Source: an uncultured Nitrosomonadaceae bacterium
Lineage (GTDB): Bacteria > Pseudomonadota > Gammaproteobacteria > Burkholderiales > Nitrosomonadaceae
NCBI GenBank assembly: GCA_943787405.1
Contig: CALSMH010000001.1
Span: forward strand, 124,001 to 188,000
Direction of reading: 5' to 3'
Length of the DNA: 64,000 nt
The position numbers and the translations under genes are program-made. The first letter of the stretch is position 1; each line of letters opens with the position of its first letter. Shown one piece after another: positions 26,138-35,319 of this stretch. The notes under the pieces are model-generated. The model saw only the letters and a list, made by a program, of their open reading frames with translations, was not told the origin of the DNA and did not search any database.

Positions 26138-26770
26138 TTATTTTCTTTTAATAAAGACAAGGTGTCTCTTTGCATTAAGGCTTGGAACGACAACTGGAAG
26201 CATCTTATTTACAGCAAATTCTTCTGGGATTTGCTTCAACTCTTCTTCGGGGCTTTCTCCTTTCATTGCCACTATCGCACCCCCTTTGCCACCCTCTTTG
26301 CACAGGTGCCCTGCCAGCTGGACGTAAACAGAAAGACTAGAAAAGGCCCGAGATATAACCGTGTCAAACTTTTCATTTGAACTATAACCTTCAACCCGCC
26401 TTCCAATTACCTCAACATTTTTCAAATCCAACTCGATTCGGGCTTGCTGTAAAAATACTGCTTTCTTTTGATTACTTTCAAGCAAAGCCACATGCCACTC
26501 AGGCCGCGCTAAGGCCAAAGGGATTCCAGGCAAGCCCGCTCCACTACCCACATCTGCGACTAAGGGCCCTGCAATATGCGGCAAAACAGCCAAGCTATCA
26601 AGAAGATGTCGGCTTAACATTTCTTCCCGCTTACGTACCGATGTCAAGTTGTATACTTTACCCCACTTCTCGATCAAATCTAGATACTGCAGCAAACGAA
26701 CTGCAGCTCCCTCCGGAAGGGAAATCCCCAGCGCACCAACCCCCTCAGCCAGTTGTGATTCTAGATTCAC
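26138..26770 (-). CDS. rsmG: 16S rRNA m7G527 methyltransferase RsmG (GidB)
   Basis: Methylates G527 in 16S rRNA, the position linked to low-level streptomycin resistance when lost. SAM-binding motif [22 protein letters not shown] is present, with [12 protein letters not shown] before it and [12 protein letters not shown] later. I favour the GTG at 26770 ([10 protein letters not shown]), giving 210 residues; the longest reading starts 13 codons earlier at 26809 with a Lys/Arg-rich extension. Either start overlaps the 3' end of mnmG (26 or 65 bases), so the genes are coupled. Confidence 0.93.
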   Translation of the reverse strand: MNLESQLAEGVGALGISLPEGAAVRLLQYLDLIEKWGKVYNLTSVRKREEMLSRHLLDSLAVLPHIAGPLVADVGSGAGLPGIPLALARPEWHVALLESNQKKAVFLQQARIELDLKNVEVIGRRVEGYSSNEKFDTVISRAFSSLSVYVQLAGHLCKEGGKGGAIVAMKGESPEEELKQIPEEFAVNKMLPVVVPSLNAKRHLVFIKRK

Positions 26771-28682
26771 GCTCTTTTTTATTCTTTTTTTTCTGCTCCA
26801 CAAAACCACGCTTCAAGTGTACCAGCAATAACGAAATTGCCGCCGGAGTAATTCCAGAGATCCGTGCCGCCTGACCCAAAGTTTCTGGTTTATGCTGATT
26901 TAATTTTTGCTGCGCCTCGTTAGAAAGACCCCTTACGGACTGATAATCCAGCTCTTGGGGCAAAACCATCTTTTCATATTGTTTATTGCGCTCCACTTCA
27001 GCCTTTTGTCTTTCAATATAACCAGAGTATTTCGCCTGGACTTCAACCTGAGCAGATACCTTGATATCAATGACAACCTCCTCAACCCCTGTCAGTGACA
27101 TTAGCCTCTTATAGGTTACATCAGGTCGACGCAACAGCTCATATAGCGAAAACTCTCGTTCAACAGGGCCGCCCAAGACTCGAATCATTTCCTCCTCCGG
27201 CACGCTCCCTGTTCCAATATTTGACCCAATAAAAATCTTTTTTAATCTTTTCTGTTCGCCGTTAATTGCCTCACGCTTAGATTCAAACGCCACCCAACGA
27301 GCGCTCTCAACAACCCCAAGCTTTTGTCCAATTTCAGTCAAGCGTAAATCAGCATTATCTTCGCGCAATTGCAAACGATACTCTGCGCGGCTAGTAAACA
27401 TTCGATACGGCTCCGTCACTCCACGTGTAATTAAATCGTCTACCAATACTCCGAGATAGGCCTCGTCACGCCGCGGACACCATCCATCTTGCCCCTGTGA
27501 TTTGCGTCCAGCATTAATTCCTGCCAACAAACCTTGTGCCGCCGCCTCTTCATAACCAGTGGTGCCATTAATTTGCCCGGCGAAAAATAGCCCCTCAATA
27601 GCCTTAGTTTCAAGTGTGCTTTTAAGCCCTCGCGGATCAAAATAATCATATTCAATCGCGTATCCCGGACTGGTAATGTGTGCTTTTTCTAACCCCTCAA
27701 TGGAACGCACCAAGTCAACCTGCAGATCAAATGGCAAGCTTGTAGAAATGCCATTAGGATAAATTTCGTTGGTATTAATACCTTCCGGCTCTAAAAAGAT
27801 CTGATGCGCCGATTTATCAGAAAACCGTACGACCTTATCTTCGATGGAAGGACAGTACCGAGGACCAACCCCTTCTATCGTACCCGTATATAGAGGCGAC
27901 CGGTCTAATCCAGCACGAATAATATTGTGAGTGCGCTCATTAGTAGAGGCTATCCAGCAGGATAACTGAGCAGGATGCTGAGAAGCTTTGCCTAAAAATG
28001 AGAAAGATGGAACAGGGCTGTCACCAGGCTGTTCCGTCAAAACCGAATAATCTATGGAACGGCCATCAATACGGGGAGGCGTGCCCGTTTTTAATCTTCC
28101 AACAGCCAAATCCATTTCTCGCAAACGACTCGCAAGAGTATTAGATGAGGGGTCCCCTGCGCGCCCAGCCTGAAAATTACTTGACCCAACGTGTACAAGG
28201 CCTGCAAGAAACGTCCCAGCAGTTAATACCACAGTATCGGCAAAAAATTTAATCCCCAGCCGAGTAACAACCCCAGTAACCCGGTTGCCCTCTAAAGTGA
28301 AATCGTTTACTGCCTGTTGAAATAAGTTTAGATTCGGTTGGTTTTCTAGTCGGCGGCGAATTGCCTGCCGATAAAGCATTCTGTCAGCTTGCGCACGAGT
28401 TGCACGAACCGCCGCACCCTTGCTGGCATTAAGAATGCGAAACTGAATTCCCGCCTCATCTGCAGCAGCGGCCATGGCCCCACCAAGCGCATCGATCTCT
28501 TTAACCAAATGACCCTTTCCAATTCCCCCTATAGAAGGATTGCATGACATCTGCCCCAAGGTTTCAATATTATGAGTAAGCAAAAGAGTTTTTCTTCCCA
28601 TCCTCGCGGATGCCAGCGCAGCTTCAGTTCCTGCGTGCCCTCCGCCCACCACGATAACATCAAATTTTTCAGAAATGCTCAT
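26745..28682 (-). CDS. mnmG: tRNA uridine-5-carboxymethylaminomethyl modification enzyme MnmG (GidA)
   Basis: FAD-dependent partner of MnmE in modifying U34 of several tRNAs. The FAD-binding motif [22 protein letters not shown] lies near the N-terminus, followed by [24 protein letters not shown], and the C-terminal helical domain contains [14 protein letters not shown]. The ATG at 28682 ([10 protein letters not shown]) gives 645 residues; a TTG three codons upstream is less likely. The C-terminus has an unusually Lys/Arg-rich tail ([11 protein letters not shown]) that overlaps rsmG. Confidence 0.97.
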   Translation of the reverse strand: MSISEKFDVIVVGGGHAGTEAALASARMGRKTLLLTHNIETLGQMSCNPSIGGIGKGHLVKEIDALGGAMAAAADEAGIQFRILNASKGAAVRATRAQADRMLYRQAIRRRLENQPNLNLFQQAVNDFTLEGNRVTGVVTRLGIKFFADTVVLTAGTFLAGLVHVGSSNFQAGRAGDPSSNTLASRLREMDLAVGRLKTGTPPRIDGRSIDYSVLTEQPGDSPVPSFSFLGKASQHPAQLSCWIASTNERTHNIIRAGLDRSPLYTGTIEGVGPRYCPSIEDKVVRFSDKSAHQIFLEPEGINTNEIYPNGISTSLPFDLQVDLVRSIEGLEKAHITSPGYAIEYDYFDPRGLKSTLETKAIEGLFFAGQINGTTGYEEAAAQGLLAGINAGRKSQGQDGWCPRRDEAYLGVLVDDLITRGVTEPYRMFTSRAEYRLQLREDNADLRLTEIGQKLGVVESARWVAFESKREAINGEQKRLKKIFIGSNIGTGSVPEEEMIRVLGGPVEREFSLYELLRRPDVTYKRLMSLTGVEEVVIDIKVSAQVEVQAKYSGYIERQKAEVERNKQYEKMVLPQELDYQSVRGLSNEAQQKLNQHKPETLGQAARISGITPAAISLLLVHLKRGFVEQKKKNKKERESRITTG

Positions 28683-28858
28683 CCGAACCAATGCCTTATA
28701 AAGGCTCTTTTAAAAAATATATTATACGGCAAACCAAATACAAATGTTATTGTGCCAAACTCAGCTCATCAGCTATCACAGCAAGACAGTGAAAAGATAG
28801 GGACAGATTGGGTCAACGCTATCTCTCTGTTATTATCACTTGTTACAAAACGAAGCTT

Positions 28859-29230
28859 ATGAAGCACCAAACTATCAAAATTCTATTAATCAGCGTCGGC
28901 TGTCTTTCGATTGCCCTAGGCGTGCTTGGGATAATGCTGCCACTATTACCCACCACTCCGTTTATTCTCCTGGCGGCCGCCTGTTTCGCTAAATCATCTC
29001 CACGCTTTCACGGCTGGCTACTTGCCAATCGCCACCTTGGTCCGATTGTCCGCCAGCACCAATCTGGCAACGGCATTCCCCGCCGCGTACGTTGGCGGGT
29101 GTTGACGATGCTCTGGGCCAGCATGTCACTGTCAATTTGGATTATAGGACAATGGTGGGCAGTTGCGGCGCTAGGCATTATTGGCATCGGGGTAACCATC
29201 TATCTCTGCCGCTTACCAATAACCGACTAA
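28859..29230 (+). CDS. YbaN/DUF454 family membrane protein
   Basis: A 123-residue inner membrane protein. The DUF454 signature is clear: LGVLGIMLPLLPTTPFILLAAACFAKSSPRFHGWLLANRHLGP. Two N-terminal and two C-terminal hydrophobic segments flank it. Function is not established. The ATG at 28859 gives MKHQTIKILL and removes an unlikely 17-residue extension. It is the only plus-strand gene between parA and dnaA, and it is divergent from mnmG and convergent with mnmE across the parS sites. Confidence 0.9.
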   Translation: MKHQTIKILLISVGCLSIALGVLGIMLPLLPTTPFILLAAACFAKSSPRFHGWLLANRHLGPIVRQHQSGNGIPRRVRWRVLTMLWASMSLSIWIIGQWWAVAALGIIGIGVTIYLCRLPITD

Positions 29231-29313
29231 GTCCCTGCCGGAGCATTGAGACAAAAAGCCGCCGCCCCTATTTTAAACTAACAATAAATTTTACTTCGTT
29301 CTCGCGCCGAAAC

Positions 29314-29329
29314 TGTTTCACGTGAAACG
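29314..29329. promoter_or_regulatory. parS site 1
   Basis: TGTTTCACGTGAAACG matches the bacterial parS consensus TGTTTCACGTGAAACA at 15 of 16 bases. It lies between the ybaN and mnmE genes, about 3.2 kb from parA. Confidence 0.93.
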
Positions 29330-29339
29330 TCTCGTGACC

Positions 29340-29375
29340 TTTATAACAATGTTTCACGTGAAACACTGTTATAAA
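29340..29375. promoter_or_regulatory. parS site 2 inside a 36-bp palindrome
   Basis: A perfect parS (TGTTTCACGTGAAACA) spans 29350-29365. It is flanked by TTTATAACA and its complement TGTTATAAA, with one unpaired base on each side, making a 36-bp near-perfect inverted repeat. The outer arms are not part of the known ParB footprint. Confidence 0.95.
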
Positions 29376-29396
29376 CCAACCACCGATAGGCTGTCT

Positions 29397-29434
29397 TCAA
29401 AAAATAACCAGCCCTCGCCCCAGGGTTGCGAGAG
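29397..29434 (-). terminator. Rho-independent terminator after mnmE
   Basis: On the minus strand CTCTCGC pairs with GCGAGGG (one T-G wobble) across a nine-base loop, followed by TTATTTTTT. It begins 12 bases after the mnmE stop. Confidence 0.7.
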
Positions 29435-29445
29435 TTTTGGACCTG

Positions 29446-30798
29446 CTACTTGCCGATACAAAAGCGAGAAAATATTTCCCCCAGCAAATCATCTGCACTG
29501 AATTCGCCAGTAATCGATGACAAGGCAAGCTGTGCGAGCCGCAACTCCTCTGCGAGCAACTCCGCCCTAATCTCTTGCTTAGTTATCTTACAAGCATCCT
29601 CCAAATGTTTATTTGTATCAGAGAGCGCCCTCAAATGGCGGCGGCGAGCCATAAACAACCCCTCGTTTGTGGAAGAGCCTGATTTCCAGCCTACAATTTC
29701 AAGGAGCCTTTGCCTGAGCTGCTCTATCCCAGTGCCAGTTTTTGCGGAAAGATAAATTTTCTCTTTCTTGCCTAGAGCGCAAGGTAATTCTTTTAGCAAA
29801 TCTATTTTGTTGCTTATATGAATTAAAGGTACTCCTGCTGGGAGCTTGTCAAGTATCCCCTGGTCTTCAGAAGTTAACCCATAGCGGCAATCCGTCAACA
29901 AGAGAACTAGGCCTCCCTTCTCAATGGCCGCCCAAGCACGGGCAATACCTATTTTTTCTATCTCGTCATCGGTTTCTCTCAATCCGGCAGTATCTATAAG
30001 ATGAATCGGTACCCCATCAATTTGAATGGTCTCCCGGATTGCGTCCCGAGTTGTACCAGGAGTTGCAGTAACAATAGCAACCTCTTCTTTTGCCAGCTTA
30101 TTCATTAGGCTGGACTTTCCCACATTAGGCTTCCCTACTAACACCACCTGAATTCCTTCACGAAGCAAGCTTCCCTGTCGTGCGGCAGAAATTATTCCCC
30201 CAAGCTCTGATTTAATATTTTCAAGTCGGCAATAAATATCGGGGTGTCGAAGAAAACTAGTTTCTTCTTCTGGAAAGTCTAATGTCGCCTCTATAAGCAT
30301 ACGTAAATCAATAATTGTTTGTGTCAGCGTATGAATGGCAGCAGAAAACTCTCCCTGCAATGAGCGCATAGCACAGCGCACTGCTTCGCCGGTACTCGCG
30401 TCTATAATATCCGCCACACTTTCTGCCTGGGCCAGATCAAGCTTGTTGTTAAGGAAGGCACGCAAGGTAAACTCTCCTGGCTGAGCCAGTCTTGCCCCCA
30501 GAGAAAGGCAGCGAGATAGCAACATATCCATTACTGCCGGCCCTCCATGGCCTTGCAACTCTAATACATCTTCACCAGTGTAGGAATGCGGGGAGGGATA
30601 ATAGACAGCAATGCCCTGATCAATGATCAGCCCATTTTTGTCTTTAAAATTACTTAGGCTGGCATGGCGGCTCTTTGGAAAGAGTCCCAATATCTCTTGA
30701 ATTATTTGTTGCAGGTCTTTACCTGAAACGCGTACCACACCAACTCCACCTCGTCCCGGCGGAGTAGCAATCGCAGCAATAATGTCAGCGTTTCCCAT
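29446..30798 (-). CDS. mnmE: tRNA modification GTPase MnmE (TrmE)
   Basis: K+-activated GTPase that works with MnmG to modify U34 in tRNA wobble positions. The tetrahydrofolate-binding domain begins MGNADIIAAIATPPGRGGVGVVRVSG; the G domain has GKPNVGKSSLMN (G1), DTAGLRETDDEIEKIG (G3) and NKIDL (G4). The conserved C-terminus FCIGK, with its catalytic cysteine, ends the protein. ATG at 30798 (450 residues) agrees with homologues; a TTG six codons earlier is possible. The gene is part of the mnmE-yidC-yidD-rnpA-rpmH order. Confidence 0.97.
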   Translation of the reverse strand: MGNADIIAAIATPPGRGGVGVVRVSGKDLQQIIQEILGLFPKSRHASLSNFKDKNGLIIDQGIAVYYPSPHSYTGEDVLELQGHGGPAVMDMLLSRCLSLGARLAQPGEFTLRAFLNNKLDLAQAESVADIIDASTGEAVRCAMRSLQGEFSAAIHTLTQTIIDLRMLIEATLDFPEEETSFLRHPDIYCRLENIKSELGGIISAARQGSLLREGIQVVLVGKPNVGKSSLMNKLAKEEVAIVTATPGTTRDAIRETIQIDGVPIHLIDTAGLRETDDEIEKIGIARAWAAIEKGGLVLLLTDCRYGLTSEDQGILDKLPAGVPLIHISNKIDLLKELPCALGKKEKIYLSAKTGTGIEQLRQRLLEIVGWKSGSSTNEGLFMARRRHLRALSDTNKHLEDACKITKQEIRAELLAEELRLAQLALSSITGEFSADDLLGEIFSRFCIGK

Positions 30799-30850
30799 TA
30801 AAATAAATTGAGCCAAACCTCAATTATATACGCCGTTGTTTTCTCTCAGA

Positions 30851-32566
30851 TCATTTTTTCTTAACTGCTGGAACAGTAGACGGAGCGTACATCCGTGTAA
30901 TTTGCCATTGCTGTAAAATAGAAAGCGTGTTATTCACTAAAGAATACAGCACAAGTCCAGCAGGGAAAAAGAAGAAGAATATGCTAAAAACCAAAGGCAT
31001 AAGCTGCATTACCTTTTGCTGAATCGGGTCAGTTGCAGCTGGATTCAGCTTAGTTTGAATATACATGGAGATGCCCATAATTACCGGCAACACATAATAA
31101 GGATCTGGCATAGATAAATCTTTTATCCATAAGGCAAATGGGGCATAACGCAGCTCTACGCTAGCAAGCAAAACCCAATAAAGAGAAATGAATATTGGAA
31201 TTTGAACTAATATAGGCAAACAGCCCCCCATAGGATTAATCTTCTCGGTTTTATAAAACTCCATCATTGCTTGGTTCATTTTCTGCTTATCTTTTCCCTT
31301 GTGTTGTTCACGCAAAGTCTTCAATCTAGGAGCAACTGCCTTTAATTTTGCCATTGAACGATAGCCAGCTGCAGACAAAGGGAAAAAGATTAATTTAACC
31401 AGCATTGTCAAAAGAATAATTGCAACCCCCCAATTTCCAGTCCAAGAATGAAAGAAAGATAACAACCAGAATAACGGCGCCCCAATCACAGTAAGCCAGC
31501 CATAATCAACTACTAAATCAAGTCCTGGTGCTAATGCAGCCAGCTTACTTTGTTCCTGTGGGCCAACATAAAGTGGAACCGCTACACGGCCAATCTCACC
31601 CGGCTGAATTGTACCTGCCGGCACAATTATTCCTGCGGAATATTTATACCCCCCATGGTGTTTAGCGAAATTTTCTCTCTTTGTTCCAGCTTTTGGAAGC
31701 CAAGCAGTAAGAAAATAATGCTCTTGCATGGCAAGCCAACCATTATCTGTATTTTTAGGGTATGTAGCTGTTTCATCAGCTATTTCATCTAACGGTATTT
31801 TTTGGAATTTTTCTTCCTCTGTATAAACCGTCGCGCCATTAAATTGCGGCATTATAAACATCGAAGCTTCTACGGGAACGACATCACGAAGCACCTGGAA
31901 ATAGGAAAACGGCTGAAGTGCTTTGCTTCCCTGATTGTCAATTTCGAATTTAACATCAATGACATAGCTGCCACGATGAAAGGTATAAATCTTAGTTGCT
32001 TTTATTCCTTCAACCTCAGGAGCAGAAAGCCTTATCTCAATTTTATCCTCACCAGCAGCTAGCGTATAACTTTCAGATTCTGTCGTATAGTGGGTTTGAT
32101 GTGTGGGCAAGCCTTCTCCAATTAGGCCAGACTGCGCAACATTAACCCGAGGAAACTCACTTTGTAACAAAGCGAACGGGATGCTCTTATCTGCTCGGGA
32201 AGGGTGATTCAATAAATCTAGATCTCGTATATCTCCACCCGCTGTGTCTATTACAGCTAAAACCATATCAGTTTTAACTGTAATTCTTGTTCCCGACTCT
32301 AATCCGGTTGATGCGGCCACGGGAGCGGCGTCCTCTCCTGAACCAGTACCCTTAATTTGCTGAGAGGAGACAAGCTTTTCTCCAGGAACCGGAGCTCCGT
32401 CATCCTCGAATTTACTATCAGACCCGGCCGTACCTTGCGCCGCCTTATTAGCCGTTGTAGCAACTTGTGGTGCTGTACTCTTATGCTGTCCCGCCTGCCA
32501 TTCTTCCCACAGGAATAATCCTGAAGTGAAAAAAACCATAACAAGAACAAGTTTTTTTATATCCAT
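30851..32566 (-). CDS. yidC: Membrane protein insertase YidC
   Basis: Inserts and folds inner membrane proteins, alone or with SecYEG. The 571-residue protein has an N-terminal helix (KLVLVMVFFTSGLFLWEEW), a large periplasmic beta domain (about 60-340), then the conserved five-helix core including NWGVAIILLTMLVKLIFFPLSAAGYRSM with the family's hydrophilic-groove Arg and MGGCLPILVQIPIFISLYWVL. The C-terminus is short and basic (PAVKKK). It lies 66 bases downstream of yidD. Confidence 0.97.
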   Translation of the reverse strand: MDIKKLVLVMVFFTSGLFLWEEWQAGQHKSTAPQVATTANKAAQGTAGSDSKFEDDGAPVPGEKLVSSQQIKGTGSGEDAAPVAASTGLESGTRITVKTDMVLAVIDTAGGDIRDLDLLNHPSRADKSIPFALLQSEFPRVNVAQSGLIGEGLPTHQTHYTTESESYTLAAGEDKIEIRLSAPEVEGIKATKIYTFHRGSYVIDVKFEIDNQGSKALQPFSYFQVLRDVVPVEASMFIMPQFNGATVYTEEEKFQKIPLDEIADETATYPKNTDNGWLAMQEHYFLTAWLPKAGTKRENFAKHHGGYKYSAGIIVPAGTIQPGEIGRVAVPLYVGPQEQSKLAALAPGLDLVVDYGWLTVIGAPLFWLLSFFHSWTGNWGVAIILLTMLVKLIFFPLSAAGYRSMAKLKAVAPRLKTLREQHKGKDKQKMNQAMMEFYKTEKINPMGGCLPILVQIPIFISLYWVLLASVELRYAPFALWIKDLSMPDPYYVLPVIMGISMYIQTKLNPAATDPIQQKVMQLMPLVFSIFFFFFPAGLVLYSLVNNTLSILQQWQITRMYAPSTVPAVKKK

Positions 32567-32632
32567 CGTTAATTATTATTTTGTATTAAAAAATTATGCA
32601 CCACACTATTAAGGCCCAGGTAATACCGACGA

Positions 32633-32842
32633 CTAAGGAACTGGATCATGTCCACCGCTAGCCCACGGGTTACAACGAAGAATTCTCCACACACTCAACC
32701 AAATTCCCTTCCAGATCCCATGCTTAACAAGCGCGTCTATAGCATAATGAGAACAGGAAGGACTAAACCTACACGAGCCCCAAAAAAAAGAACTCAAAAA
32801 ATATTGATAAAACTTAATAAAACCTATAATTATCCGCAGCAT
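32633..32842 (-). CDS. yidD: Membrane protein insertion efficiency factor YidD
   Basis: Short 69-residue protein with the family motif YQYFLSSFFWGSCRFSPSCSHYAIDAL, including three conserved cysteines, and a C-terminal RCNPWASGGHDPVP. It overlaps the rnpA stop by 13 bases, as in most bacteria. E. coli YidD helps membrane protein insertion by YidC, and the location between rnpA and yidC agrees. Confidence 0.96.
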   Translation of the reverse strand: MLRIIIGFIKFYQYFLSSFFWGSCRFSPSCSHYAIDALVKHGIWKGIWLSVWRILRCNPWASGGHDPVP

Positions 32843-33171
32843 TTATGTAATTTAACTAATAATGCCTTGTATTCTTCCTTCATTCTGGAAGCCTCTCCTC
32901 TGGTAACAGCGCATCGTAAACGAACTACCACATCTAGCCCCACAAAATCTTTTTGATGCTCACTAAATACGGTTCGTAAGATCCTTTTAGCTAGATTGCG
33001 CTTAACTGCTAATCGCTCAACTTTGCCAGCAACGATCAGCCCTAATCTTGAGTAGAGAAGATCGTTAGGTTTTGCAAAAACCTGTAAAAAATTACTGCTT
33101 TCAGCGCAACTGAACCGAATCACCGATAAAAACTCTTTGGAATTGTGCAGCCTGTGATATTTTGGAAACAT
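32830..33171 (-). CDS. rnpA: Ribonuclease P protein component
   Basis: Protein subunit of RNase P, which matures tRNA 5' ends. The 113-residue protein starts FPKYHRLHNSKEF and has the conserved RNR-type region AVKRNLAKRILRTVF, where the usual NRxKR reads KRNLAKR, and the later GLDVVVRLR. It lies 57 bases after rpmH on the same strand and overlaps yidD. Function is certain from sequence and context. Confidence 0.96.
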   Translation of the reverse strand: MFPKYHRLHNSKEFLSVIRFSCAESSNFLQVFAKPNDLLYSRLGLIVAGKVERLAVKRNLAKRILRTVFSEHQKDFVGLDVVVRLRCAVTRGEASRMKEEYKALLVKLHKCCG

Positions 33172-33228
33172 TTGGCAACAAACGAATAATTCAATTTTTT
33201 TATATGTCAGCGCGCTTTAAGTCGACCA

Positions 33229-33363
33229 TTATACCGCCAAGCTAACTCGGCCTTTAGCTCGACGAGCTCTGATAATTGCAGCGCCATTACTGGTTTTCAT
33301 ACGAACCCTAAATCCATGCGTTCGCTTTCTCTTTATGACTGATGGCTGATAAGTGCGCTTCAT
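33229..33363 (-). CDS. rpmH: 50S ribosomal protein L34
   Basis: A 44-residue ribosomal protein, translated directly from the minus strand: it begins [20 protein letters not shown] and ends KGRVSLAV before a TAA. The length and sequence are those of bacterial L34. The gene reads away from dnaA and heads the rpmH-rnpA-yidD-yidC-mnmE run. The usual C-terminus has LTVS or LSV-like endings, so this one is ordinary. Confidence 0.97.
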   Translation of the reverse strand: MKRTYQPSVIKRKRTHGFRVRMKTSNGAAIIRARRAKGRVSLAV

Positions 33364-33751
33364 CTACTGTCCTTTCTTTTGGCGTTTAACTTTAAACACT
33401 GGTCATAGAGAAAGTTTATTTCAAAATTTTTCTCTATGACCCGATAAATAAACCCTGAATTACAACACTTTACATAGGATAATGTCAACTTATAATTGCC
33501 CTCAACACGTTAATTAATCTATTTAATCTACGAATAATTTATTTTTAGTAATTCTTCTATCGTCTCCATATATCGTAAGCAGTTAAAAATTTGGTTACTA
33601 AAGCCCCTTAATCACATTTATCAAATAGCCAACCATTTTTTCTTATCCACAGCACCTCAATCCTGTGGATAAGTCGAAAAAAAAGGACTAGAATACGTAA
33701 ACTCGGTCAACGTTTATAGTGCTCTTAGTTTCTGAAAATAATCTCATTATT
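33364..33751. other. oriC left part (rpmH-dnaA intergenic) with two DnaA boxes
   Basis: No coding sequence seen. Two perfect DnaA boxes face each other: TTATCCACA at 33643-33651 and its complement TGTGGATAA at 33664-33672, separated by 12 bases. The stretch 33480-33600 is AT-rich. The divergent rpmH and dnaA promoters must also lie here. Position between rpmH and dnaA is the classical origin location. Confidence 0.88.
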
Positions 33752-35134
33752 ATGGCAACGACAGATACCTTTTGGCTTTCATGCATTCAACACTTTGAGA
33801 GTGAATTAAGTACTCAGCAATTTAATACCTGGATTAAGCCCCTACAACTTAGGTTGTCTATCACAAATGATGAGCTAATACTTGTGGCCCCAAACCGTTT
33901 TGTTTTACAGTGGGTCAAAGATAATTTTTTGCCGCGCATTGAACAAATAGCTAAAAGTCATTTTTCTAGAACCATTGGCTTCCAATTAAAACTTGATGAA
34001 AAAATAGCGGAGCCAACAGAAACAGTTATCCAGAAAGAAGCGTTAGTTGCTACGCCGGCCTTAAAAACAACAAAATCCTCGTCCACTCTAAAAAAACGCT
34101 CTACAGAAATTAATAAGAGCAGACTAAATCCGTTTTTTACTTTCAAAACCTTTGTAAATGGAAAAGCCAACCAGTTAGCCCGTGCCGGTGCTATACAGGT
34201 TGCAGAGAGGCCGGGGAGCGCTTACAACCCTTTGTTTATATACGGTGGAGTTGGATTAGGCAAAACGCATCTAATTCAAGCAATTGGTAATTACGTTATT
34301 TCAGAAAACAATCAGGCAAAAGTTCGGTATATTCATGCGGAAAAATATGTATCTGATGTTGTTCGCGCCTATCAACACAAGGCCTTTGATGAATTTAAAC
34401 GATATTATCATTCATTAGACTTGTTGCTAATAGATGATATTCAATTTTTTGGAGGGAAAAACCGAACACAAGAAGAATTTTTTTATGCGTTTAATGCATT
34501 AACTGAATCAAGTAAACAAGTAATAATTACTTGTGACTCTTATCCAAAAGAAATATCAGGAGTAGAAGAACGATTAATTTCTCGATTCGGATGGGGCTTG
34601 ACGGTAGCAGTTGAGCCGCCTGAATTGGAAATGCGTGTCGCTATACTAATAAAAAAAGCACTAATGGAAAAAATTATACTAGATGAAAATGTTGCTTTTT
34701 ATATTGCTAAATATATACGCTCAAATGTACGAGAATTAGAAGGGGCTTTAAAACGGGTCTTAGCTTACTCCCGGTTTACAGGTCACCAACTAACATTAGA
34801 TCTTGCACGGGAAGCGCTCAAAGATTTGCTGGCTGTACAAAACCGGCAGATTTCAATTGAAAATATACAAAAAACAGTTGCAGATTACTATAAGATAAAA
34901 GTAGCAGAAATGTATTCAAAAAAACGCTCACGAATTTTTGCCCGGCCACGACAAATGGCAATGGCATTAGCAAAAGAATTAACTCCGTTAAGCCTACCTG
35001 ATATAGGAGAAGCTTTTGGCGGAAGAGACCACACAACAGTTTTACATGGCTACCGAAAAATAGCAGAACTTAGAGCCTCAGATTCATCTACAAATCGAGA
35101 TTTTAATACTTTACTACATATTTTACGCGGATAA
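33752..35134 (+). CDS. dnaA: Chromosomal replication initiator DnaA
   Basis: Binds DnaA boxes and opens the origin. I place the start at ATG 33752 ([16 protein letters not shown]), giving 460 residues. Domain I (about 1-80) is followed by a short Lys/Ser-rich linker, then the AAA+ domain with Walker [17 protein letters not shown] and Walker [10 protein letters not shown], and domain IV with the DNA-binding signature [15 protein letters not shown]. The gene is flanked on both sides by DnaA boxes, which suggests autoregulation. No anomaly seen. Confidence 0.98.
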   Translation: MATTDTFWLSCIQHFESELSTQQFNTWIKPLQLRLSITNDELILVAPNRFVLQWVKDNFLPRIEQIAKSHFSRTIGFQLKLDEKIAEPTETVIQKEALVATPALKTTKSSSTLKKRSTEINKSRLNPFFTFKTFVNGKANQLARAGAIQVAERPGSAYNPLFIYGGVGLGKTHLIQAIGNYVISENNQAKVRYIHAEKYVSDVVRAYQHKAFDEFKRYYHSLDLLLIDDIQFFGGKNRTQEEFFYAFNALTESSKQVIITCDSYPKEISGVEERLISRFGWGLTVAVEPPELEMRVAILIKKALMEKIILDENVAFYIAKYIRSNVRELEGALKRVLAYSRFTGHQLTLDLAREALKDLLAVQNRQISIENIQKTVADYYKIKVAEMYSKKRSRIFARPRQMAMALAKELTPLSLPDIGEAFGGRDHTTVLHGYRKIAELRASDSSTNRDFNTLLHILRG

Positions 35135-35319
35135 ACTTCTGTTTAAATTGTGGATAAAAGTTTTCAAGCTAAAATATAAAAATTTATGCACAATTGATTC
35201 AATATTAATACAGAAACGATACAACACCAGTTTATTATTTATATTACTAATAACATTAGTAATATTATTTAATACATGACTTATATAAAGCTTATTATTA
35301 ATTATTAGGGTTTAAATAA
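35135..35319. other. oriC right part (dnaA-dnaN intergenic): DnaA boxes and AT-rich unwinding region
   Basis: TGTGGATAA at 35149-35157 is a perfect reverse-strand DnaA box and TTATGCACA at 35184-35192 fits the TTATNCACA consensus. The following 120 bases (about 35195-35315) are almost only A and T with TTATTATTTATATTACTAA-like runs, a good DNA unwinding element. It also carries the dnaN leader. Boxes on both sides of dnaA suggest a bipartite origin. Confidence 0.8.
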
